Of a stretch of DNA of 64,000 bases, positions 53,358 to 60,873 are shown one piece after another. Positions within the stretch are counted from its first letter, which is position 1, and each line of letters starts with the position of its first letter. The stretch spans positions 49,995 through 113,994 of the forward strand of contig NZ_JAGGPF010000015.1 of NCBI RefSeq assembly GCF_018613935.1, given 5' to 3'. This DNA is from Agromyces sp. ISL-38 (lineage in GTDB: Bacteria > Actinomycetota > Actinomycetes > Actinomycetales > Microbacteriaceae). A model generated the notes under the pieces. The model made no database searches. It saw only the letters and a program-made list of their open reading frames with translations, and was not told where the DNA came from. Both the position numbers and the translations under genes were made by a program.

Positions 53358-55514
53358 TCAGGCGTCGCTGTCGTCCGGAACGGGGGTGCCGAGTTCAAGC
53401 AGCACGAGCTGGGCCGGGAAGAGCACAGGGGCCTGGAGCCCTGCGGTCGCGAGCTGACGGCCGGTGAGCGTGATCGGCTGCCGGGCCCACGCGAGCGGCG
53501 ACTGGCCGGGCCCGGCGTCGACGCTTCCGGCGATGATGCGCAGCGTGTAGCGCCGGTCGGGGTCGAGCCCGGGGAGGGTGAATCGGCCGGGCGGGTACGT
53601 CACGCTCGTCGACACCTGGGTGAAGGTGAAGAGTGCGGATGCCCCGTCGGCGGCCACGACACCGCGCACGTCGCTCGTGGCATCCGCAGTGTCGCCGTGC
53701 ACGAGCGCGCCCGAGTGGATGAGCGCGCGGTGCCGCTTGTGGAGTTCCACCCAGCGGGAGATCGCCGCGAGACCCTCGGCGTCGAGCCCGGCGAGGTCCC
53801 ATTCGATGCCGAGGTGGCCGAAGAAGGCGATGCCGGCGCTGAAGTCGAGCGAGACCGAGCGCTGCGTCGAGTGCACGTCGGGGCTCGTGAGGTGCGCGCC
53901 CATCATCTCGGTCGGCACGAGGAGGCTCGTGTAGCGCTGGATCTGCAGGCGCTCGATCGGGTCGAGGGTGTCGCTCGTCCAGATGCGGTCGGTGTGGTCG
54001 AGGATGCCGAGGTCGACGCGCGCGCCGCCCGACGCGCACGACTCGACCTCGAGCTCGGGGTGGCGCTGCTTGAGCGCCGCGAGCAGCCGATAGAGCGCCG
54101 CGACGTTGTCGTGAACGCGTGCGCGGCCCGTGTCGGCGGCGCCGGCCTCGAGCAGGTCGCGGTTGTGATCCCACTTGAGGTAGGCGATGTCGTACTCGTT
54201 GAGGAGCGAGTCGAGCCGCTCGAGCAGGTACGACCACGCGTCGGGGTGCGCGAGGTCGAGCCCGTACTGCTGCCGGGCGGGAATCGGCAGCTCGTCGCGG
54301 CCGCGCAGGATCCAGTCGGGGTGCTCGCGAGCGAGCTCGCTGTCGAGGTTGATCATCTCGGGCTCGACCCAGAGGCCGAACTCCATGCCGAGACCCTGCA
54401 CCTTCTCGATGAGCGGACCGAGACCCGAGGGCCACACGGTCTCGTCGACGAACCAGTCGCCGAGGCCTGCGGTGTCGTCGCGTCGGCCGCGGAACCAGCC
54501 GTCGTCGAGCACGAAGCGTTCGACTCCGACGGATGCCGCGAGCTCGGCGAGCTCGCCGAGCTTGCCGAGGTCGTGGTCGAAGTACACGGCCTCCCAGGTG
54601 TTGAGGGTCACCGGGCGGGCCCGCCGCGGATGCCGCGGGCGGGCACGCAACTCGTCGTGGAATCGCTTCGACAGCTCGTTGAGCCCGTCGCCCCACGAGC
54701 CGATCGCCCAGGGCGTCGTGTAGGTCTCATCCTCGGCGAGCAGGATCTCGCCGGGGCCGAGGAGCTCTCCCGCACTGAAGAAGGACTCGGCGGTCGGCGT
54801 GCGCTCGGCGAGCAACCGGTGGTTGCCGCTCCAGGCGGTGTGCACGGCATAGACGAGGCCGCGCTCGAATCCGAAGCCGGAGCGGCCTGCGGCGAGGAGG
54901 AGGCTCGCGTCGGAGCCGGGCCTGCCGCGCCGGCTCTCGCGCACGTGGCCGCCGATCGTGAAGGCATGCCGCTGCGGCGACCGCTCGCGAAGGTGCCGGC
55001 CCGTCGTGTCGAAGAGCTCGTCGAGATCGTGCGGCAGCGGGAAGGTCGGCGCGAGCGCGAGGAGCGAATAGGGCTCGGGCGAGCGGTTCGTGAGGGAGAT
55101 CCGCTGGCGGAGGAGGCCGGCGGGCGTGACCTCGACGGTGATCGTCGCCTCGAGGCCGGCTGCGGCATCCGTGGCGGTGATCTCCGCGGTTCCGGATGCC
55201 TCGTCGACCTCGATCGCGGTGGTCTCGAGCTTGGTCGAGAACGAGCGGCCGTCGCGATGGCCGCTGAGCCCCGGGGTCGCGAGCCAGCCCGACGACTCCT
55301 GCGGGATGAGCGTGAGCGGGGCGGGCTGGTCGAGCCCACCCGAGACTCGTTGGGGCAGTGCGGCTACGCCGAGCGCCGCGAGCTCGGACTCGGCGAGATC
55401 ACCCTGGTCGGCCCCCCAGTAGACGATCGCGGGGAGCGGCGAATGCCGGTCGTCGAGAATGACGCTCGTGCCTCCATTGCGCAGGTGGAAGAGCCCAGTG
55501 GTGCTGCCTTGCAT
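53358..55514 (-). CDS. GH36 alpha-galactosidase
   Basis: A 718-residue cytoplasmic alpha-galactosidase. An N-terminal beta-supersandwich precedes a TIM barrel with nucleophile D449 (YLKWDHNRD) and acid/base D515 (WTSDTLD). The substrate-recognition segment is ESCASGGARVDLGIL. A C-terminal beta domain follows. It is the first gene of the operon, divergent from the ROK regulator. The mRNA is predicted to start at or within a base or two of the ATG, because the -10 box ends only 6 nt before it; there is no Shine-Dalgarno sequence. Confidence 0.94.
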   Translation of the reverse strand: MQGSTTGLFHLRNGGTSVILDDRHSPLPAIVYWGADQGDLAESELAALGVAALPQRVSGGLDQPAPLTLIPQESSGWLATPGLSGHRDGRSFSTKLETTAIEVDEASGTAEITATDAAAGLEATITVEVTPAGLLRQRISLTNRSPEPYSLLALAPTFPLPHDLDELFDTTGRHLRERSPQRHAFTIGGHVRESRRGRPGSDASLLLAAGRSGFGFERGLVYAVHTAWSGNHRLLAERTPTAESFFSAGELLGPGEILLAEDETYTTPWAIGSWGDGLNELSKRFHDELRARPRHPRRARPVTLNTWEAVYFDHDLGKLGELAELAASVGVERFVLDDGWFRGRRDDTAGLGDWFVDETVWPSGLGPLIEKVQGLGMEFGLWVEPEMINLDSELAREHPDWILRGRDELPIPARQQYGLDLAHPDAWSYLLERLDSLLNEYDIAYLKWDHNRDLLEAGAADTGRARVHDNVAALYRLLAALKQRHPELEVESCASGGARVDLGILDHTDRIWTSDTLDPIERLQIQRYTSLLVPTEMMGAHLTSPDVHSTQRSVSLDFSAGIAFFGHLGIEWDLAGLDAEGLAAISRWVELHKRHRALIHSGALVHGDTADATSDVRGVVAADGASALFTFTQVSTSVTYPPGRFTLPGLDPDRRYTLRIIAGSVDAGPGQSPLAWARQPITLTGRQLATAGLQAPVLFPAQLVLLELGTPVPDDSDA

Positions 55515-55517
55515 GAG

Positions 55518-55538
55518 TTATTTCTACGACAGAAATAA
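55518..55538. promoter_or_regulatory. ROK-type operator at the GH36 promoter
   Basis: TTATTTCT (55518-55525) and AGAAATAA (55531-55538) form a perfect 8-bp inverted repeat with a 5-bp spacer. The TTATTT...AAATAA form is the known signature of Mlc/NagC/XylR-type ROK repressor sites. It covers the -10 element, and a ROK gene lies divergently 120 bp away. Confidence 0.85.
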
Positions 55539-55550
55539 ACCGGCTGTCAA
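55521..55550 (-). promoter_or_regulatory. predicted leaderless promoter of alpha-galactoside operon
   Basis: On the minus strand TTGACA (55550-55545) and TAGAAA (55526-55521) are 18 bp apart. TAGAAA ends 6 nt before the GH36 ATG. Confidence 0.7.
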
Positions 55551-55633
55551 GACAGTGTTTACAGGCGTCCGCCGGGCGAAGACCGCCGCTGCGCCGCTCG
55601 GTTCATGTCACAATGAAACGAAATAGGCCAACG

Positions 55634-55660
55634 ATGACCCGCCGAAAGAGAACCCGATGA
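55634..55660 (+). other. possible 8-codon upstream ORF before the ROK gene
   Basis: ATG at 55634 reads MTRRKRTR and ends in a TGA that overlaps the ROK start (ATGA). TAGGCC lies 4 nt upstream. This could be a coupling leader peptide or chance. Confidence 0.25.
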
Positions 55661-56823
55661 CGGATGCCACGACCACCGAGGCGAGCCGTTCCGCGCGCGA
55701 GCTCGCGCGTGAGGTGCTCATCCACGGCCCCATCTCGCGCGCGGAACTCGGACGACGCCTCGGCCTCTCGCCCGCGAGCCTCACGCGGCTCAGCAAGCCG
55801 TTCCTCGATCTCGGGCTCTTCGTCGAAGGCGCCGAGGAGCAGAAGGGCGCGATCGGGCGCCCGGCGAAGCCGCTCGACGTGCGCGTCGAGGCGCGACGGT
55901 TCATCGGCATCAAGGTCACGGGCGACGACGTCCTCGGCGTGGCCACCGACCTCCGGGCCACCGCGCAGGCGCGGGCCGCGCGTGCGCTCGGTGGGCACGA
56001 CGTAGCCGCTGTGGTCCAGGCGATCGCCGCCGTCGTGCGCGAGGTCGCCGCGGCATCCGGAGCCGGCGACCTGACCGACGTCGCCGGCGTCGGCCTGAGC
56101 ATCGGCGGCAACGTGGCCGGGCGGCGCATCGTGAAGCGGGCGCCGTTCCTCGAGTGGCGCGACGTGCCGCTCGCCGACCTCCTCGAGCGTGAGCTCGGCG
56201 GAGTGCCGGTCACCGTCGAGAACGACGTCACCGCGCTCACCACCGCCGAGCAGTGGTTCGGTGCGGGGCGTGGCGTGCCGGACTTCGCCGTCGTCACGAT
56301 CGGCGCAGGCGTCGGCTACGGCCTCGTCATGCACGATCGCGTCATCGTCACACCCGACTCGGGGCTCGGCCTCGGCGGCCACCTGCCGCTCGACGCGAGC
56401 GGCCCGCTCTGCTACGACGGGCACCGCGGATGCGCCACCGCGATGCTCTCCAGCCCCAGCATCTGCGCCCAGCTCGGCATCGCCCTCGGCCGTGAGGTCA
56501 CGTATGACGAGGTGCTCGAGCTCGCGGAGTCGGGGCATCCGCTCGCCGTCTCGATCACGACGGCCGCCGGCCGGGCGCTCGGCCGCATGCTCGCGTACAT
56601 CGCGAATCTCGCGATGGTCGACACGATCGTGCTCTCGGGCGAGGGCATCGGGCTGTGGCGGGTCGCCGAGGGTGCCGCTCGCGAGGCGCTCGCCGCCGAC
56701 CGCGACCCCGAGGCCTCACGACTGCAGTTGCACGTCGACGACGCGGGGTTCGTGTCGTGGGCTCGCGGTGCCGCGGCGATCGCGATCGAGGACGCGTTCG
56801 CGACATTGCGGCTCAGCGCCTGA
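55657..56823 (+). CDS. ROK family transcriptional regulator
   Basis: A 388-residue protein with an N-terminal winged helix (GPISRAELGRRLGLSPASLTRLSKPF) and a sugar-kinase-like ROK domain (VGLSIGGNVAGRRIV, TVENDVTALTTAEQWFG, GAGVGYGLVMHD). The ROK metal site is altered to LCYDGHRGCATAM instead of CxCGxxGCxE. It probably represses the divergent alpha-galactoside operon through the inverted repeat at 55518-55538 and is released by a sugar ligand. AAAGAG precedes the ATG. Confidence 0.9.
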   Translation: MTDATTTEASRSARELAREVLIHGPISRAELGRRLGLSPASLTRLSKPFLDLGLFVEGAEEQKGAIGRPAKPLDVRVEARRFIGIKVTGDDVLGVATDLRATAQARAARALGGHDVAAVVQAIAAVVREVAAASGAGDLTDVAGVGLSIGGNVAGRRIVKRAPFLEWRDVPLADLLERELGGVPVTVENDVTALTTAEQWFGAGRGVPDFAVVTIGAGVGYGLVMHDRVIVTPDSGLGLGGHLPLDASGPLCYDGHRGCATAMLSSPSICAQLGIALGREVTYDEVLELAESGHPLAVSITTAAGRALGRMLAYIANLAMVDTIVLSGEGIGLWRVAEGAAREALAADRDPEASRLQLHVDDAGFVSWARGAAAIAIEDAFATLRLSA

Positions 56824-56843
56824 CGCCCGCTCCTCTCGAGCCG

Positions 56844-57860
56844 CTACTGCGTGGGTCGTGCCGTGCTCGAGCGCACCCGCAACTCGTAGGGCAGTGGAGT
56901 CGCGGCGGGCGCAGGGGCATCCGCTTCGGGCTCGAGCTGCTCCATGAGGATCTCGACGGCCTTCTCGCCCTGCAGGCGCGGGAACTGCGCCACGGTCGAG
57001 AGGCCGAAGAAGTCGGAGAGGTCGTAGTCGTCGATGCCGATGATCGAGACGTCGCGCGGCACCACGAGGCCGAGGTCGCGGGCCGCCAGGATCGAGCCGA
57101 TGGCCATCTCATCGGATGCCGCGAAGATCGCCGTCGGCCGGTCGTGTGGCACCCCGAGCAGCTGCTTGGCGGCGTGGTAGCCGCCGCGGATCGTGAAGTC
57201 GGCGGGCGCGAACAGGCGCTGGTCGACCTCGATGCCCGCGTCGCGCAGCGCCGCCTCGTACCCGATGCGCCGGTTCGTCGGCAGGTGGAAGTCGAGGTCG
57301 AACTCGAGGTCGCCGCCGATGTGGGCGATGCGCGAGTGGTCGAGGCCGATGAGGTGCTCGGTCGCGAGGCGGGCCACGGCCACGTCGTCGATCGTGAGCG
57401 TGCGCACGCCGGGGATCGGCCCGCCGACGCCGACGAGCGGCTTGCCCAGATCGTGCAGGCGGGTGACCTCGCGCTCCGTGAGCTCGAGTGACACGGCGAT
57501 GACCGCGTCGACCCGCTGTCGCATGAGGAAGTGCTCGAACACGCTCGCGCGCTCACGGCCGTCGCCCGAGAGGTTGTAGAGGGTGAGGTCGTAGCCGCTC
57601 CGGAGGAGCGACTGCTGGGCGCCCTCGAGCACTGACGAGAAGAACCATCGGTTGAGGAACGGAATGACCACGCCGATGTTGCGCGTGCGACCCGACGCGA
57701 GGCTCGACGCATTCGACGACACCACGTAGCCGAGCCGGGCGGCGGCCTCCTCGACTTTCGCCTTCGCCGTGGGCGACACGTGTCCGCGGCCGCTGAGCGC
57801 ACGCGAGACCGTCGCGGTGGACACGCCCGCGAGCTTCGCCACCTCTTCGATGCCGGCCAT
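56844..57860 (-). CDS. LacI family transcriptional regulator
   Basis: A 338-residue repressor with HTH GIEEVAKLAGVSTATVSRALSGRGHVS and hinge YVVSSNASSLASGRTRNIG, then an effector domain (IIGIDDYDLSDFFGLSTVAQFP). It is convergent to the ROK gene and has no sugar gene of its own beside it. LacI-type sites at 7814 and 7899 upstream of the pullulanase make it a candidate maltodextrin regulator (MalR-like), but the link is inferred. ATG at 57860 has GAGGAG 3-4 nt upstream. Confidence 0.9.
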   Translation of the reverse strand: MAGIEEVAKLAGVSTATVSRALSGRGHVSPTAKAKVEEAAARLGYVVSSNASSLASGRTRNIGVVIPFLNRWFFSSVLEGAQQSLLRSGYDLTLYNLSGDGRERASVFEHFLMRQRVDAVIAVSLELTEREVTRLHDLGKPLVGVGGPIPGVRTLTIDDVAVARLATEHLIGLDHSRIAHIGGDLEFDLDFHLPTNRRIGYEAALRDAGIEVDQRLFAPADFTIRGGYHAAKQLLGVPHDRPTAIFAASDEMAIGSILAARDLGLVVPRDVSIIGIDDYDLSDFFGLSTVAQFPRLQGEKAVEILMEQLEPEADAPAPAATPLPYELRVRSSTARPTQ

Positions 57861-57978
57861 GTGCTCCTCGCCCTCGGTTTCCCGCGCGATTCCCGCGTTC
57901 GGGCCCCGCTCGAATCCTAGCGGCGGGGCGCGCCGCTGATCTCTGGCGCACCGAATCGAAGTCTGCCAGCATGAACGC

Positions 57979-58200
57979 ATGTCGAAGCGCCGCAGGGGAA
58001 TCGCCGCAATGATCGCGGCCACCTTGGTCGTGTTCGCCGCAATAGGCACCGCCGCACCCGCGGCCGCTGCCGCTGCCGGGCCGGCGGCACTCGCGGCGAC
58101 CGGCGCCGACGTGATGCCGTGGCTCATCGCGGGCGGCGTCGCGTTGCTGGCGGGCCTCGCCGCGGTGCTGGTCGGCGTCGTACGGCGACGGCGAAGCTGA
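57979..58200 (+). CDS. minimal sortase-type surface protein (LAATG)
   Basis: A 73-residue protein made of little more than sorting signals. Residues 1-7 are basic, 8-33 form a signal peptide rich in Ala, LAATG lies at 38-42, a hydrophobic segment at 45-68 and an RRRR stop-transfer end at 69-72. LAXTG is the pentapeptide preferred by class E actinobacterial sortases. After both cleavages the anchored part would be only about 10 residues. No sortase gene is in the window. It could be a degenerate protein that kept only its ends, or a genuine micro-anchor. Confidence 0.65.
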   Translation: MSKRRRGIAAMIAATLVVFAAIGTAAPAAAAAAGPAALAATGADVMPWLIAGGVALLAGLAAVLVGVVRRRRS

Positions 58201-58381
58201 CCTGAGCGGGGCGATGCACCCGCGGTTTTCCGCCGACATCGAGGAAGAACTTCGACCGACGATTGCCGCGCCACGCGGTGCAAGCGTTGCCCCGCTGCGT
58301 TTTCGTGCTGTAGAAAGGCATGCGTCAGGGCTTGCACCGGGGGCGGCTTGCCCGCCGTCGCCATCGAAGGGAAGCACCGTG

Positions 58382-58546
58382 ATGAAGTGGGTCAAGGGCA
58401 TCGGCATTGCCCTGGTCGTGGTCTTCGCCCTGTTCTACATGATCTCCCGACCTGAGGATGCCGCGAACGCCGTGCAAGGCGCCGTCGGCGCGGTCTGGAC
58501 GGCTACCGACGCGATGGGCCGGTTCTTCTCCTCGCTCGCGACATGA
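58382..58546 (+). CDS. small membrane protein upstream of PH-domain gene
   Basis: A 54-residue protein with one N-terminal transmembrane helix (GIGIALVVVFALFYMIS) and an Ala-rich amphipathic tail (EDAANAVQGAVGAVWTATDAMGRFF). GAAGGGAAG lies upstream of the GTG-ATG pair; ATG 58382 is used. The stop overlaps the PH-domain gene (ATGA), so the two are coupled. Not recognised as a named family. Confidence 0.65.
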   Translation: MKWVKGIGIALVVVFALFYMISRPEDAANAVQGAVGAVWTATDAMGRFFSSLAT

Positions 58547-59130
58547 GCGTCTTGAGGTTGTTCGAATTCGACCCCCGGGTCGAGCGGCACCTCATCGCAG
58601 ACGAGGGCGAAGTCATCATCGACGAGGTGCGCAAGCACTGGGCGGCAATCGTCGGTCCCATGCTCGAGCTCGCCGCCGCAGTGCCGTTCCTGCTGATCAT
58701 GTTCTGGGTGCCTGCCGAGGCCCGGTGGGTTCCACTGGTGATCGCCTTCGGGCTGGCCGGCCACGCGACGTGGCGGATCCTCCAGGCCCGAATGGACCGT
58801 TTCGTGATCACCAACATGCGAGTGTTCCGCGTGCACGGCATCCTGTCGCAGCACATCGCCACGATGCCGATCGCGCGAATCCTCGACATCTCGGTTCGAA
58901 AGCCGATGGTCGGCCGCATCTTCGGCTACGGCCACTTCGTGTTCGAGTCCGCAGCCCAAGACCAGGGGCTTCGCGAGATCCGGTATGTCGGCTCGCCCGA
59001 CGAGCGTGGCAGCTCCATCCAGCGGGTCATCCAGCGCTCGGGCCTGCGCGGGGCGGTCCGCCAGTCCAAGGCCGACCATGCAGGCCCACCCGACGGAAGC
59101 TGGCGCCGCGCATCCGCTCGCTGGCGCTGA
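58543..59130 (+). CDS. PH (bPH2/DUF304) domain membrane protein
   Basis: A 195-residue protein with two transmembrane helices (WAAIVGPMLELAAAVPFLLIMFW and WVPLVIAFGLAGHATWRIL) followed by a bacterial PH domain (FVITNMRVFRVHGILSQHIATMPIARILDISVRKPMVGRIFGYGHFVFESA). This is the common actinobacterial YdbS-like layout; its function is unknown. The C-terminal tail is basic and probably disordered. It is translationally coupled to the 54-residue membrane protein. Confidence 0.85.
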   Translation: MSVLRLFEFDPRVERHLIADEGEVIIDEVRKHWAAIVGPMLELAAAVPFLLIMFWVPAEARWVPLVIAFGLAGHATWRILQARMDRFVITNMRVFRVHGILSQHIATMPIARILDISVRKPMVGRIFGYGHFVFESAAQDQGLREIRYVGSPDERGSSIQRVIQRSGLRGAVRQSKADHAGPPDGSWRRASARWR

Positions 59131-59202
59131 TTTCTCGCCACGCCTCTCGACGGGTATCCTTGACTGGCCCCCGGTCGTGTGCAGAACGTGGTCGGGTGCG
59201 AC

Positions 59203-59284
59203 GGCGAGTTACCCAAGCGGCCAAAGGGATCTGACTGTAAATCAGACTGCTCAGCATTCGGGGGTTCGAATCCCTCACTCGCCA
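59203..59284 (+). tRNA. tRNA-Tyr (GTA)
   Basis: The acceptor stem GGCGAGT pairs with ACTCGCC, the anticodon GTA lies at 59237-59239, and the T-loop is GGTTCGAATCC. A long variable arm gives the class II shape expected of bacterial tRNA-Tyr. CCA is not encoded. A strong terminator follows directly. Confidence 0.95.
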
Positions 59285-59289
59285 CGTGA

Positions 59290-59316
59290 AAAGCCCCGGT
59301 CCTCGACCGGGGCTTT
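59290..59316 (+). terminator. rho-independent type terminator after tRNA-Tyr
   Basis: An 11-bp stem (AAAGCCCCGGT with ACCGGGGCTTT) and 5-nt loop begin 6 nt after the tRNA. The stem ends in TTT. Confidence 0.85.
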
Positions 59317-59367
59317 CGTGATTCTGGCGCACCTCGGCACCTCGGCCGCGCCGCCGGAGCCTGCCGG

Positions 59368-60102
59368 TCAGCGAGTCGGGCCGTCGTGAGCGGCGGCCAC
59401 TCGGCGGGCCGCATCAGGGTGCGGCACCGTTCGATAGGTGTGCACGGATGCCGCTGCGAGCCAGGCCCATCCGACGAGCACGGTGAGCCACAGCGACGCC
59501 ACACCGGCGGGCCCTGCCGACAGCGCCGCGCCGCCGAAGAACCCGAGGATGATCACGGCGCCGGCCACGCGGCATCCGATCGCCCACCCTCGCTCGCCGA
59601 GGCGAGCGCTGCGGCTGCCGTAGGCGATCGCCGCGATGCCGAGCGTGACGAATCCCACGGCGCCAAAGGCGAAGTGCAGGAGGCCCGACACGCCGAGCGT
59701 GGTCGCCATCTCCGAGCCGGCTGGGAAGCCGGCCATCGGGTCGGGCGGGAAGATGCCGCTGCCCACGAGGCACACGCCGTAGACGGCGACGAGCCAGCCG
59801 GTGACCCGGGGCCGGTCGGGCGCCCTCAGGAATCCGACGGCGGCGGCGATGACCATGAGACCCGAGAGGATCAGGTTCGTCATCTGGACCCAGCCCATGT
59901 CGCCTTGCATGAGCAGGCTGAGCGGATGCCGCGTCAGGTCGAAACCCGGATTGAAGGGCACCTGCACGAGGCTCACGATCAGGTAGAACGGGCCGACGAC
60001 GACACCCCAGCCGAGGAGTGAGCGCGTCACGGCGGCTGCGCCGTCGAAGCCCTCGCGGCGATTGGCGCCGGTGGCGCGAGCTGCGCCGGGTGTTGCGGAC
60101 AT
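59368..60102 (-). CDS. DUF998 family membrane protein
   Basis: A 244-residue protein with about six transmembrane segments and the DUF998 features PGFDLTRHPLSLLMQGDMGWVQ and GIFPPDPMAGFP. Function is unknown. The ATG at 60102 has GGAGG 6 nt upstream. It is divergent from a TetR gene with a large palindrome between them, the usual mark of a repressor and its target. Confidence 0.85.
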   Translation of the reverse strand: MSATPGAARATGANRREGFDGAAAVTRSLLGWGVVVGPFYLIVSLVQVPFNPGFDLTRHPLSLLMQGDMGWVQMTNLILSGLMVIAAAVGFLRAPDRPRVTGWLVAVYGVCLVGSGIFPPDPMAGFPAGSEMATTLGVSGLLHFAFGAVGFVTLGIAAIAYGSRSARLGERGWAIGCRVAGAVIILGFFGGAALSAGPAGVASLWLTVLVGWAWLAAASVHTYRTVPHPDAARRVAAAHDGPTR

Positions 60103-60135
60103 GACCGACCTCCGATTCATGAACTGCACTGATGC

Positions 60136-60169
60136 GTGTATTATTGCACGCGCGAGTGCAGTAGTACAC
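60136..60169. promoter_or_regulatory. TetR-type operator between divergent genes
   Basis: GTGTATTATTGCAC (60136-60149) and GTGCAGTAGTACAC (60156-60169) are complementary at 12 of 14 positions with a 6-bp spacer. It overlaps probable -10 boxes for both genes (TACACT at 60165-60170 rightward; TAATAC leftward). Confidence 0.8.
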
Positions 60170-60199
60170 TGGTGAGTAAAAGAAATCGAGGAACAGCGC

Positions 60200-60844
60200 A
60201 TGCAAGTCCCGGTCTCGACCGACCCGCGCATCGAGCGATCGCGCGCCGTGATCCTCGAGGCGGCGGCGGCGCACTTCCTCCGGCGGGGGTTCATCGCCGC
60301 GAACGTCGACGAGATCGCCGCAGAGGCGCGGGTCTCGAAGCGCACCGTGTACAACATCTTCGGCGGCAAGGAGCAGCTCTTCCGGGAGATCATCGGCAAC
60401 GCCATCGACACCGCAGAGCGCTTCTCGACCGACATCGCCGTGGAGCTCGGCGAGGCCGCCGATCCCGAGGGGGCGCTTCGCGACATCGGCGTGCGGCTCG
60501 CGAGCCTCGTATTCGGCGGGCGCGTCGTGCCCCTCAGGCGGTTGCTCATCGGCGAGACCGCGCGATTTCCAGAGCTCGCGGCCGACTACTACGATCGCGC
60601 CCCGGGCCGGGTCATGCGCACCATCGCACAGGCGCTCGAGCGATTCCGTGAGCGCGGCGTGCTCGACTTCCACGACGCCGACGAGGCGGCCGAGCACTTC
60701 GCGTTCCTGGTCATGGGAGCGCCGCTCGATCGGGCGATGTTCCTCGAGGAGCAGTCCGACCTCTCGGAGATCGAGCGCCGTGCCGAGCGCGGCGTCGACG
60801 TGTTCCTCCGCGCGTATGTCGGCGCGAGACGGGCGCGCGTGTGA
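60200..60844 (+). CDS. TetR/AcrR family regulator
   Basis: A 214-residue repressor. The N-terminal HTH is AAAAHFLRRGFIAANVDEIAAEARVSKRTVYNIFGGKEQLF; the rest is the helical ligand and dimer domain. It probably controls itself and the divergent DUF998 gene through the palindrome at 60136-60169. CGAGGA lies 7-8 nt before the ATG. The next gene follows after 29 bp but has its own TAnnnT box. Confidence 0.9.
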   Translation: MQVPVSTDPRIERSRAVILEAAAAHFLRRGFIAANVDEIAAEARVSKRTVYNIFGGKEQLFREIIGNAIDTAERFSTDIAVELGEAADPEGALRDIGVRLASLVFGGRVVPLRRLLIGETARFPELAADYYDRAPGRVMRTIAQALERFRERGVLDFHDADEAAEHFAFLVMGAPLDRAMFLEEQSDLSEIERRAERGVDVFLRAYVGARRARV

Positions 60845-60873
60845 GGCCGGTGCGTGCGGCGTAGCGTGAGGGG

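Noticed and set aside
58279..58292. LacI-like half site (TGCAAGCGTTGC) upstream of a small membrane gene
   Set aside because: Only one half matches well and no sugar gene or promoter overlap supports it.
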